This document shows positions 50,383 through 58,105 of a DNA stretch of 58,105 nt, one piece after another. How positions within the stretch are numbered: position 1 is the first letter of the stretch; every line of letters begins with the position of its first letter. The position numbers and the translations under genes were made by a program. This stretch comes from CAYNST01 sp964546435 (GTDB taxonomy: Bacteria; Pseudomonadota; Gammaproteobacteria; Pseudomonadales; Cellvibrionaceae), in assembly GCA_964546435.1 (NCBI GenBank), contig CAZJKJ010000017.1, positions 1 to 58,105 on the forward strand, in the 5' to 3' direction. Below the pieces are notes generated by a model. The model saw nothing but the letters and a program-made list of their open reading frames with translations. It did not search any database and was not told the origin of the DNA.

Positions 50383-52935
50383 CTACGCCGATATCACTTT
50401 GGACCACCGTCCATAGCCGTGCCGGATTTTCCCCTTGGGCAAACTCAGACCGATGAGCAGCAGCCCGCACAAGAGACTTGCCACGACGGCCGGAACGCTC
50501 GCGTCATAAACAAACGGGGTGATCCACAGCGCCAGCCCCAGTAACACATTGATATAGCGGACCGGCCGGATAACTTCTGCCAGCGCGGCAACCGCCACAG
50601 TAATCACCAGCGAGCCGATTACGTGGTCCGCATTGGCCATACTACCGGACGAGTCCAGGGTCAGCCGGGTCATCAACAGCCACACGCCCACCGCCACGCT
50701 TGCCACCAGATTCCATTGAAAGCTGACGCCGCCGCCGAGCATCTTGCGAATGATGGTGAGAGGGGAATTTTGAAAATTATCCACGTCATTTTTACATTCG
50801 TGATCGTCGTCCGTATCACCCGAGAAAAGGACGACCATCCAGGGACGACCCGCTTTGGCGCGCCGACGCAGAAATTGCAGGGTGGCGATGATCTCGTCGA
50901 AGGAATACGGGATCTGCAGCAGCATGGCAGCGGCCGCCAGCAAGCACAGGGCACACCAGGTATTCAACAGAATCGGCTGAATGATGATAAATACGATGGA
51001 CACCACCCCCAGAGGCACGATCATAAAACCGAATAACAAGACCAACCACGGCATGGTGCGCCAGCGCCGCCGCGAACCGATCAGTCCGGTAATAATCTCC
51101 AGCAGGTAAGTGAGGGCGCCCAGACCGGCATCCGGCACTGGCCATGATTTCGACATCTCGGAGGTGATAATTTCCTCCGTGCCGTTTTTGCCATCGCCGA
51201 GGGCGCCATTTGGGAAAAACGGATCCCACACCATGTCGATATGACCCAACTGGTAGGCCGCCATATACCGGGAAATGAAAAATCCGAAGAACGCCAACGC
51301 AATAATGGGAATACGCTGAAACCAGTCCGACGGAGAAAAATCCCAACCCGGCGGCACATCTGGACCGGTCAGATGCGCCGCGGGAGACAGCACCGGAAAA
51401 GGCCGCGTCGCCAGAGCGAAACCAATGACGAGTGCACCCACCACGGTGTCGTTGAGATAGGCCCCGGCGGTCGGCGCCCAGAAAAGCAGTGGCGCGGCCG
51501 TTACCCAGAGCCCTACGGTCGCCGTCACCCAGCGTGACGCTCGCCACCAAGGCTTGGAAGACAACGACAGCGCGGCAAAAATACAAATGAGACAACCACT
51601 GATCCAGTCGCTCCACCGCATGGCATCGCTCACATATCCCAGAGTCGCGGGCGCAAACAGCAGCCAGACGCCCAGCGCCATATTGGTCAGAGGCGCCCAG
51701 AGGTTTTGCGCATGTTCCAGCTCATAGAGACGCTCATATCGCTGCCGCAAGATTTCCGGGTTGCGCTGCTTCTCCTCGGCGGATTCAATCCACGCGGGTA
51801 AAGGAATGCGGTTTCTTTCATACCAGGCTTCGGCGTCCTTTTTCAGCGATGCGACCATGGCCGGCAATTCATCACTTAACCGGTGCTGCGGACTCCACTG
51901 CAACTCACGCCGCGCCAGAGAAATATCCAGGGCGTAATGATCCGACGCCATGTCGATCATGAACGGCTTGATAAAAGGCTCCTGACCGTGATCAATCTGG
52001 TCGGGCACCAGCGGTTCGGATTGTTCCTGTAACCAGGCCCCCGCTTTTGCCAACGGCTTCGGCAGGCTCATGGTCGGCCACTCGTCTTCACCGTGGATGA
52101 GCTTGCCCAGTCGATCCTGCAATTGTTCGTAACTTAAAACACCTTCCTCGCCGGCAAGGAATACGGCGTATTGCTGAAGGTCGTTGCGTTTCAGCACAAC
52201 TTGGCGGAAGAGCGCGAGCATGTCTTCACTGTGCAGCAGCGCCTGCCCGGCGTGCTGATCACCGGCGTACAGATGCCCCTGGAGGGAATTCTGATGCACC
52301 CGGGCGATCTGGTGAGCCAGAGTCGGAATACAGCTGTCGCTGTCGTAAACGCCGGCAAGGCGTAGAATGGCCACCGGGATGGTACCGCAGTGTGCCTCAA
52401 TGACTTTTTCCGTCTTGAGCTTGGATTGCGGATAGGCCCAGCCAGGCTTCAGCGGCGAGGTTTCAGTGATCACCTCTCCCGGCTTGGTGGGCTTGTGTAC
52501 CAGCATCGTGCTGGCATAAACAAACCGTTCCACCTTGAGATACTTCTGCAACCCTTCCAGTAGTGCCCGGGTCCCCTCTTCATTGATTTTTTCATACAGG
52601 GGCGACTCTTCCCCGGTGAAGTCAAAATACGCCGCCAGATGAATAACCGCAGCGAGCTTGCCGCCGGTCCGGTCTGCCACTGTCCGGAGGGCCTGCTCCA
52701 CAGATTCTGTGGAGGTGATGTCCATTCCCATCACGTCGTCCTTGGCCCGCTTCGGCCGGTCACAGCGAATAATCCGAAAATCCTTTTGCAGCGCTTTGGT
52801 CAACGCGGATCCGAGGTTCCCGGCCGCGCCAGTAATCAGAACGGCATCCTTTTCACGAGATGTGCCCTGGGATGTCGAGCTTTGTAGCGTGGCGTGTTCG
52901 GAATTATTATTTTTTGAAGCGGGGTCTTCTGACAT
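50383..52935 (-). CDS. NAD-dependent epimerase fused to SPW-like repeats and a VKOR-like membrane domain
   Basis: An 850-residue protein. Residues about 30-370 are an extended-SDR domain with NAD loop ITGAAGNLGSAL and the Y-x3-K active site (YPQSK). Residues about 405-520 are hydrophobic and resemble SPW repeats (NMALGVWLLFAPATLGY). Residues about 540-690 look like vitamin K epoxide reductase: a four- to five-helix bundle with GLGALTYLLEI and the redox motif CALC (about 659-662). The two extra loop cysteines of VKOR are absent. Another SPW-like block (LLGLALWITPFVYDASV) ends the chain. The combination couples a soluble NAD enzyme to a thiol-redox membrane domain; function unknown. Confidence 0.78.
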   Translation of the reverse strand: MSEDPASKNNNSEHATLQSSTSQGTSREKDAVLITGAAGNLGSALTKALQKDFRIIRCDRPKRAKDDVMGMDITSTESVEQALRTVADRTGGKLAAVIHLAAYFDFTGEESPLYEKINEEGTRALLEGLQKYLKVERFVYASTMLVHKPTKPGEVITETSPLKPGWAYPQSKLKTEKVIEAHCGTIPVAILRLAGVYDSDSCIPTLAHQIARVHQNSLQGHLYAGDQHAGQALLHSEDMLALFRQVVLKRNDLQQYAVFLAGEEGVLSYEQLQDRLGKLIHGEDEWPTMSLPKPLAKAGAWLQEQSEPLVPDQIDHGQEPFIKPFMIDMASDHYALDISLARRELQWSPQHRLSDELPAMVASLKKDAEAWYERNRIPLPAWIESAEEKQRNPEILRQRYERLYELEHAQNLWAPLTNMALGVWLLFAPATLGYVSDAMRWSDWISGCLICIFAALSLSSKPWWRASRWVTATVGLWVTAAPLLFWAPTAGAYLNDTVVGALVIGFALATRPFPVLSPAAHLTGPDVPPGWDFSPSDWFQRIPIIALAFFGFFISRYMAAYQLGHIDMVWDPFFPNGALGDGKNGTEEIITSEMSKSWPVPDAGLGALTYLLEIITGLIGSRRRWRTMPWLVLLFGFMIVPLGVVSIVFIIIQPILLNTWCALCLLAAAAMLLQIPYSFDEIIATLQFLRRRAKAGRPWMVVLFSGDTDDDHECKNDVDNFQNSPLTIIRKMLGGGVSFQWNLVASVAVGVWLLMTRLTLDSSGSMANADHVIGSLVITVAVAALAEVIRPVRYINVLLGLALWITPFVYDASVPAVVASLLCGLLLIGLSLPKGKIRHGYGRWSKVISA

Positions 52936-53127
52936 GGGGCTTTACTCGCTGGCAGGGGCTTGGTTCATACTGCCGTCGAAAGCTCTGATCGGCTCTGGCC
53001 GAGCGGCAATGGTCTGAATGAAACATCCGGAAAATTTTGCAAAGGCGCGCAAAATTTGCACCTACATGCACGCCATCGAATCCTGAAATCTTCCCGCCCC
53101 GGGGGCTCCCGGGAAAGCGGGATGACG

Positions 53128-53661
53128 CTACAGCGTGTGCCGGGAAGCCAGGGCGGCGGTGTGTTGCATCACTTCTTGAGCTTTGGCGTTTTCGGCGGCG
53201 TCTGCCGTGTGGGCGACCACCGTCCAGTGACCTTTGCGTTGCGATTCCTTTGCCTTGACGATAAGCGGGTCGTGATCCGGTCTTATGGCAATAAATCCCG
53301 CCAGCAACAACCCGGCGAATGTCCCTATCGTAGTAATACTGGTGATGGTGAGAATCGGACTGGACGAAGTCATTGCCGGCCCGAACAGCGCCAGCAGCAC
53401 GGCAACCACGAGCCCCAGCCCCAGCCCTGCAACCCCCAGTACTACGTGGGTTTTCACCAGGGTTTTTGCGATACCGCGGCTCTCCGGTTCAATCTTTCGC
53501 GAAAGTGAAGCGGGCTCATCCGGCTGAATGATCTTGATATTCTCCCGGTTTAACGCGGCTTCTTTCACCAAGGCTTCCAACGCCTGCCGGGCCGACTGGA
53601 TATCGGTGAATTCCCCCGTCACTTTGCCCGGGTGGTCTTCTTCGATCAGGCTCAGGTTCAT
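53128..53661 (-). CDS. Small membrane protein of unknown function
   Basis: A 177-residue protein. The N-terminal 60 residues are soluble (TGEFTDIQSARQALEALVKE), then two helices with glycine-rich packing (VLGVAGLGLGLVVAVLLALFG and GTFAGLLLAGFIAI), then a soluble tail (KGHWTVVAHTADAAENAKAQEV). The arrangement is like stress-linked glycine-zipper membrane proteins (general stress protein 17M-like), but I cannot name the family. It lies 192 bases downstream of the epimerase-VKOR gene in reversed map order, so it may be in another transcript. Confidence 0.6.
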   Translation of the reverse strand: MNLSLIEEDHPGKVTGEFTDIQSARQALEALVKEAALNRENIKIIQPDEPASLSRKIEPESRGIAKTLVKTHVVLGVAGLGLGLVVAVLLALFGPAMTSSSPILTITSITTIGTFAGLLLAGFIAIRPDHDPLIVKAKESQRKGHWTVVAHTADAAENAKAQEVMQHTAALASRHTL

Positions 53662-53831
53662 GCCAACCTCCCGAACGTCGCTGGTTTAAGGGGCTTCACG
53701 AGTCTGAAGATATCTGTATCAACCTAAGCAATTTGGACACCAACAAAGTCCTCGCCCGCCCTGCTTCCCTTAACAGGGTCACTATCGGTAAACCGTCTTG
53801 CCGGTTCAGAACGCGCCCTCAATTCGGCGCG

Positions 53832-54731
53832 TCAGTTGCGCTTTAACTCAAACCGCGCATGGCAGACCATGGTAATCAAAACAATTGCTCCACCAATCAA
53901 AGTGTGAATCCGGGGGGTCTCGCTCAAAACCATCCAGGCCCAGAGCGGCGCCAGCACCGCTTCCAGCAGAAAAAACAGGCTCACTTCCGCCGCCGGAAGA
54001 TACCGGGTGGCAATCAGCATGCACACGGACGCCACCGGCTTCTGCAAAAGTCCCATGATGGCCAGCCATCCCAGGCTGGCGGCGCTCACACTCAACGGAT
54101 TGCTCATCGGCAGCAGACAGATCGCCGAGGCAGCGGCACCCACAGCGACGGCCGGAATACGGGGCAGATCAGGATATCGGCGCAATATTGTAAACAGCAG
54201 GCCCGTCGCCAGCGAGAGCACCAATGCGAGCAGATCGCCGCGGTTTCCCGATATGTTCAGTGAGCCGAGAAATACCGTACCCACGCCGGCGGCTGCAAAT
54301 GCCATGACCACCCAGGTTCGCAGGGGGATCTTCTCCCGCAACATCCACCAGGAAAAAAGCGCGGAAAAAACCGGGGTAATACTGAGAATCACCACCGCGT
54401 TGGCGATGCTGGTATGGCTAATGGCGGTGACAAACAGGAAGGTATTGAACCCATACAAACCGCACACCACAGCGGCTATCCATCCGAAGCTGAAGAGCTG
54501 CCCCGCCTTTCTCCATTCGCCGGTCACCGTGAGATAGCAGGTGAGGGAAATCGCAATAAATGCGCCTCGCCAGAAGGCGGCATCCCATGACGACACATCA
54601 GCCAGACGCACAAACACAGCATCCCAGCTGAGCATGAACACGCCGAACGCCGCGATTGCAAAACCTTTACGGAAATCCGAATTGACCTCGGGTGCAGAGG
54701 CGCCGGAACTGCTAACGGGACTTACCGGCAA
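53832..54731 (-). CDS. EamA-family (DMT) transporter
   Basis: A 299-residue membrane protein with ten helices in two EamA repeats (AFGVFMLSWDAVFVRLA... and AVGAAASAICLLP...). DMT-superfamily members export metabolites such as amino acids; the substrate cannot be predicted. The frame begins with TTG at 54731 inside the end of the preceding small gene (10-base overlap); no ribosome site is evident, so start by coupling is likely. Confidence 0.88.
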   Translation of the reverse strand: MPVSPVSSSGASAPEVNSDFRKGFAIAAFGVFMLSWDAVFVRLADVSSWDAAFWRGAFIAISLTCYLTVTGEWRKAGQLFSFGWIAAVVCGLYGFNTFLFVTAISHTSIANAVVILSITPVFSALFSWWMLREKIPLRTWVVMAFAAAGVGTVFLGSLNISGNRGDLLALVLSLATGLLFTILRRYPDLPRIPAVAVGAAASAICLLPMSNPLSVSAASLGWLAIMGLLQKPVASVCMLIATRYLPAAEVSLFFLLEAVLAPLWAWMVLSETPRIHTLIGGAIVLITMVCHARFELKRN

Positions 54732-54976
54732 GCAATGTCTTGATGCGGCTTGCTGACCCAGTGACCACCGCTGGTTTTCATGTAGTGCTTTTCGACTTCG
54801 GCAACGGCGCGCTGGTGGGCACTGTCGACCGGGCGTAGCGCCCCCTCGCCGGCTTCCGGGTCATTCTTCGCCCGTGTACCCCAGGCCTGATTGAACTGAG
54901 TCTTGTAGAGCATCTCGATCGGGTCTGGCAATCCGTCTGTAAAAAAGTCTGGGCTGTTGTAAAGCTGGGTATCCAT
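54722..54976 (-). CDS. Small protein of unknown function
   Basis: An 84-residue hydrophilic protein (MDTQLYNSPDFFTDGLPDPIEM) with a conserved-looking aromatic N terminus and a C terminus ending HWVSKPHQDIACR. GGAG lies eight bases before the ATG, which supports a real gene. Not recognised. It overlaps the EamA gene by ten bases and precedes it in the transcript. Confidence 0.6.
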   Translation of the reverse strand: MDTQLYNSPDFFTDGLPDPIEMLYKTQFNQAWGTRAKNDPEAGEGALRPVDSAHQRAVAEVEKHYMKTSGGHWVSKPHQDIACR

Positions 54977-55066
54977 GGTCGTATCTCCGGAGCCACCAAG
55001 CCCTACCGCCTGGTTTCTTCTAATTCAAAAAGTTGCGATACGGCAAATATTCAATTTCTGTACCAA

Positions 55067-55876
55067 TTAACCGCCCTCGCGAAAAAGCGGATAGAGCATC
55101 ATGCCGCCATCCACATACAGGGTTTCGCCGGTGACATAATCCGACGCGTCGGACGCCAGCCAGAGGGCTGCCTTGCCAATATCTTCCGGGACGCCAATCC
55201 GCCCGTAGGGAATCATCTCCAGCAGATTGTCCGCCGCCGCTGACGTTTCCCAGGCCACGCGGTTGATGGGAGTGCGAATGGCACCGGGCGCGATACTGTT
55301 GACCCGTATTCTCTGCGCGGCAAGTTCCTGAGCGATGGTACGCATCAACATGCCGACTCCGCCTTTGGACGCGGCGTAATTAACGTGGCCGGCCCAGGGG
55401 ATGACTTCGTGCACCGAAGAAATAAAAATAATTTTCCCCGCCGCGCAAGACAGCGCCTTTTGCACCCCTCGACGCAGAAACTCCCGGGTTGCTTCACGGG
55501 CACACAGGAATTGCCCGGTGAGGTTTACGTCTATGACTTTCTGCCACTGAGCCAGCGTCATGTCGACAAAGGCAGCGTCCACCTGGATGCCCGCATTGTT
55601 GACGAGGATATCGACACTGCCCCAGGCATCGATCGCGCTCTGGAACAGATGGCGGACCTGTTGCTCATCGCTGATATCCGCCTGAACAGCTATGGCCTCT
55701 CCACCCGCTGCCACTATCTCGCTGACGATGGCGTCGGCCGCCCCATCCTTACTGTGATAATTCACGACGGTTTTCGCCCCGGCGGCGGCCAGCGCCCGGG
55801 CGACGGCCTCGCCGATTCCGGAGCTCGCTCCGGTCACAATGGCTCTTTGGCCCTGCAAAGGTTTGTCGGCGTTCAT
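55067..55876 (-). CDS. SDR-family oxidoreductase, glucose 1-dehydrogenase-like
   Basis: A 269-residue classical short-chain dehydrogenase: cofactor loop VTGASSGIGEAV, NNAG, catalytic ISSVHE serine region and YAASK tyrosine/lysine, then SIAPGAIRTPINR and YVTGETLYVDGGM. Sequence style is close to bacterial glucose/ribitol dehydrogenases. GAGGA is six bases before the ATG. It is divergent from TatD across the unresolved gap. Confidence 0.9.
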   Translation of the reverse strand: MNADKPLQGQRAIVTGASSGIGEAVARALAAAGAKTVVNYHSKDGAADAIVSEIVAAGGEAIAVQADISDEQQVRHLFQSAIDAWGSVDILVNNAGIQVDAAFVDMTLAQWQKVIDVNLTGQFLCAREATREFLRRGVQKALSCAAGKIIFISSVHEVIPWAGHVNYAASKGGVGMLMRTIAQELAAQRIRVNSIAPGAIRTPINRVAWETSAAADNLLEMIPYGRIGVPEDIGKAALWLASDASDYVTGETLYVDGGMMLYPLFREGG

Positions 55877-56190
55877 CTGGAGTCCTCAGGCGGAATGGTC
55901 ATGCGCTTAAATACGAGTGTGGGCGGTAAATCGTCTATCAAGCCATTGAAAAACGTTATCGAGGCTGCCAATGCGACATACAATCCGGTGCCATCTTCGT
56001 AGAAGCTGTTTCATGACTGCGGCGCTCGCCGATACGGTGATTTTGGCTTGTCTCGCCATCGCCCGCGAGTTATGAANNNNNNNNNNNNNNNNNNNNNNNN
56101 NNNNNNNNNNNNNNNNNNNNNNNNNNNNNNNNNNNNNNNNNNNNNNNNNNNNNNNNNNNNNNNNNNNNNNNNNNNNGCGAGCCGGTACCC
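55877..56190. other. Region containing an unresolved 100-N gap
   Basis: N runs 56077-56176. Unlike the other two gaps, the flanks share no repeat, so real sequence of unknown length may be missing. The upstream flank (55877-56076) has no clear gene. The ATG of the TatD-like gene is 14 bases after the gap, so its promoter is probably in the missing part. Confidence 0.7.
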
Positions 56191-56976
56191 ATGCAATGGT
56201 TTGATAGTCATTGCCATTTCGATTTTGATGATTTCGACTCCGACCGCAGCCGGGTATGTGAGCGGATGCGTGCGGCCGGAATCCGGAACGTGATGATTCC
56301 GGGCGTGGAGCCTGCCCAGTGGCCAGGCGCCAGGGCATTAGCCACACAGGAAGACGGTTTTGTTTTTGCAGCGGGCCTGCACCCGTGGTGGGTTGCCGCT
56401 TATGTCCGCCAGAAACAGGACGCGGCACAAGGGGAATTGCTGGCGGCGATACAGGATTTTGCGGCTGACCCGCGCTGCAAAGCCATCGGCGAATGCGGCC
56501 TGGATGCTCTGCGCGACACTCCCATGTCACTTCAGGAAGCCGTATTTGAATGGCATGTCCGCGCTGCGTGCGAGCTGGATAAGCCGCTGATTGTCCATTG
56601 CGTCAAGGCCCACAACCCCGTCATCCGCCTTCTGAAAAAATACCAACCGCGCTGCGGCGGCGTTATTCATGCGTTCAGTGGCAGCGTGGAAATCGCGCGA
56701 ACCTATTTCGATCTCGGGTTTTGTCTGGGCGTGGGCGGCATGATTACCTATGAAAGAGCGCAAAAAACCCGCGCCACCCTGGGGGAAGTGCCGCTGGATT
56801 ATCTGATGGTGGAAACGGACGCGCCCAGCATGCCCTTGTGCGGGCGCCAGGGGCAACGCAATGACCCGGACCTGTTACCGCTGATCGGTCAGCAACTGGC
56901 TGAGCTGCGCCACAGCGCCATCGCCGATATCGCCACCGTCACCCGGGCAAATGCGCTGCGGCTATTCCGTATCTGA
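56191..56976 (+). CDS. TatD-family metal-dependent hydrolase (YjjV-like)
   Basis: A 261-residue TIM-barrel hydrolase with the metal ligands DSHCHFD, AAGLHPWW, GECGLD, IVHCVKAH and HAFSGS, and the final aspartate in VETDAP. Family members are Mg2+-dependent DNA/nucleotide hydrolases linked to DNA repair; the YjjV subgroup is uncharacterised. The end overlaps the convergent tcdA end by 15 bases. Confidence 0.9.
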   Translation: MQWFDSHCHFDFDDFDSDRSRVCERMRAAGIRNVMIPGVEPAQWPGARALATQEDGFVFAAGLHPWWVAAYVRQKQDAAQGELLAAIQDFAADPRCKAIGECGLDALRDTPMSLQEAVFEWHVRAACELDKPLIVHCVKAHNPVIRLLKKYQPRCGGVIHAFSGSVEIARTYFDLGFCLGVGGMITYERAQKTRATLGEVPLDYLMVETDAPSMPLCGRQGQRNDPDLLPLIGQQLAELRHSAIADIATVTRANALRLFRI

Positions 56977-57774
56977 CGCGGAGGCTTTCTGCAGATACCG
57001 CTCGATTGCCCGCGCAGCCGCGGCAAAGCCGAAGCTGCCTGTCACCATCACCGACGACCCGAAACCGGACGTGCAATCGAGCTTCATGCCGTCCTGCACG
57101 AACTGCTTGTTGCGGCAAACAGCGCCATCCGGTTGCGGATAGACCATGCTTTCGGTGGAAAACACGGCATCGACCCGGAATTTGCGCCGGGTCTCCCGCG
57201 CAAAACCGTGCTGGGTGTAGAGGCGGTGCCGCACGCGGGCCAGCAAAGGATCGCTTTCAGTGAAGCCCAGATCGGCAATTTTTATTTTCTGCGGATCCCG
57301 CTTCCCCCCGGAAGAGCCCACCGTCACGAGGCGGATTTTCACGGCGCTGCAATACGCAATCAGCGCGGCCTTGGTCGCCGATGCATCAGTCGCATCGATC
57401 ACGACCTGGTGGTCAGGGGTTAAGTATTCTCCAAGATTTTTCGCTGAAAGAAAGTCGTCAATGCAGACAACCTCGATTTCCGGATTGATATCGCGCAGCC
57501 GCTGGCGCATCACCCGGTTCTTGGGTTGCCCCACCGTCGAATGCAGCGCATGCAGCTGCCGGTTGGTGTTGGTCGTACACACGTCGTCCAGTTCGATCAG
57601 GGTTATCCGGCCGATACCGGAACGGGCCAGTGCCTCGGCAGCCCAGGAGCCAACACCCCCGAGCCCGATGACCGCAAAGTGAGCATTGGCCAGCAGCGGC
57701 AATGCGTATTCTCCGTAAAGGCGCGCCAGGCCGCCGAAACGATAGGTGTATTCCGATGTGAGAGGGGTACGCAT
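56962..57774 (-). CDS. tcdA: tRNA threonylcarbamoyladenosine dehydratase TcdA (CsdL)
   Basis: E1-like enzyme that cyclises t6A37 of tRNA to ct6A in an ATP-dependent step. The 270-residue protein shows the nucleotide loop VIGLGGVGSWAAEALARSG, the ASATKAALI helix and the N-terminal RFGGLARLYGE typical of TcdA. It lacks the zinc-binding cysteine clusters of ubiquitin-type E1 enzymes, as in E. coli TcdA. It converges on the TatD gene and overlaps it by 15 bases. Confidence 0.95.
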   Translation of the reverse strand: MRTPLTSEYTYRFGGLARLYGEYALPLLANAHFAVIGLGGVGSWAAEALARSGIGRITLIELDDVCTTNTNRQLHALHSTVGQPKNRVMRQRLRDINPEIEVVCIDDFLSAKNLGEYLTPDHQVVIDATDASATKAALIAYCSAVKIRLVTVGSSGGKRDPQKIKIADLGFTESDPLLARVRHRLYTQHGFARETRRKFRVDAVFSTESMVYPQPDGAVCRNKQFVQDGMKLDCTSGFGSSVMVTGSFGFAAAARAIERYLQKASASDTE

Positions 57775-58077
57775 GAAGGCAGGCTATGTGCAGGCAAATT
57801 CAATGAATGAAGACCGTCCGTGATGACGATCATTCGGGTGACTGACCGAGGCGGCCAATTATCCAGATCTGCCCCGGTCAGGACCACCCCCAGTCGTCGC
57901 CTTGCGCCAATTCGAGGGTGCCTGCGTGACCGGAACGCTCTTCGCCGCGCGACGTCCTTCACGTTCTGAAGAATCTGCGCCCGGCGGTCGACATTCATGC
58001 CGGTTTCCGCGGGCGCGTCAGGACAGGTTCAGATACCGCCCTTTACTGTGTCACACCCACTATCAGGAGACAGCCGT
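57775..58077. other. Intergenic region, no gene seen
   Basis: About 300 bases upstream of tcdA and of the final gene. It must hold both promoters; none is clear. CAGGAGACAGCCGT precedes the ATG at 58078. Confidence 0.4.
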
Positions 58078-58105
58078 ATGGTAGATCCAACTTTTGTCCA
58101 AGCCA
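58078..58105 (+). CDS. Start of a gene cut by the window end
   Basis: ATG followed by VDPTFVQA, with AGGAG eight bases upstream. Only nine codons are visible, too few to identify. Confidence 0.6.

Overview
This is a chromosomal window from a gammaproteobacterium with a plant-polysaccharide lifestyle. The housekeeping order (ftsH-folP-glmM-tpiA-secG-tRNA-Leu, comF next to bioB, ybhN-clsB-ybhP) is gammaproteobacterial. Polyserine linkers, a GH9 cellulase, a CBM10 module and a BioH-BioC fusion point to the Cellvibrionaceae/Microbulbiferaceae neighbourhood. That placement is an inference; no rRNA gene is present to confirm it.

Layout. 17-10766, almost all on the minus strand: SPOR protein, coaX, birA, alr, tRNA-Leu(GAG), secG, tpiA, glmM, folP, ftsH, rlmE. 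10892-13453 (plus): yhbY, a small lipoprotein and a GPH-type sugar symporter. 13545-21730, mixed: rlmJ, a coiled-coil periplasmic protein, yajQ, an Omp85-like barrel, a SUKH-domain protein, an acyl-CoA dehydrogenase and a small flagellar-rod-like protein. 22179-24713: an exported GH9 cellulase ending in a GlyGly-CTERM-like tail. 24874-29407: the biotin operon bioB-bioF-bioHC-bioD, with a BirA operator laid over a near-consensus promoter in front of bioB. 29504-34047: comF, srkA, a glycosyltransferase and an N2227-type methyltransferase. 34114-40966: a minus-strand run of five exported proteins (glutaminyl cyclotransferase, two DUF1566 proteins, a three-CXXCH DUF1592-family lipoprotein ending in CBM10, and a DUF1552 protein), closed by a strong terminator. 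41158-49155: GNAT-nitrilase fusion, htpX, isochorismatase-like hydrolase, RMF-like protein, MgtC-like protein and the ybhN-clsB-ybhP set. 49534-58105: two entericidin-like lipoproteins, an epimerase-VKOR fusion, several small or membrane proteins, an SDR, a TatD-family protein, tcdA and the first codons of one more gene.

The strongest candidate for an undescribed system is the 34114-40966 cluster, above all the fusion of c-type-heme/DUF1592 domains to a cellulose-binding CBM10 through a long polyserine linker. It suggests redox chemistry tethered to cellulose at the cell surface.

Assembly caution: there are three 100-N gaps. Two are flanked by exact 55-base direct repeats. Collapsing each repeat together with its gap (155 bases) restores intact, in-frame birA and ybhP-like genes, so the apparent breaks are scaffolding artefacts. 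The third gap (56077-56176) has no such repeat and may hide real sequence.
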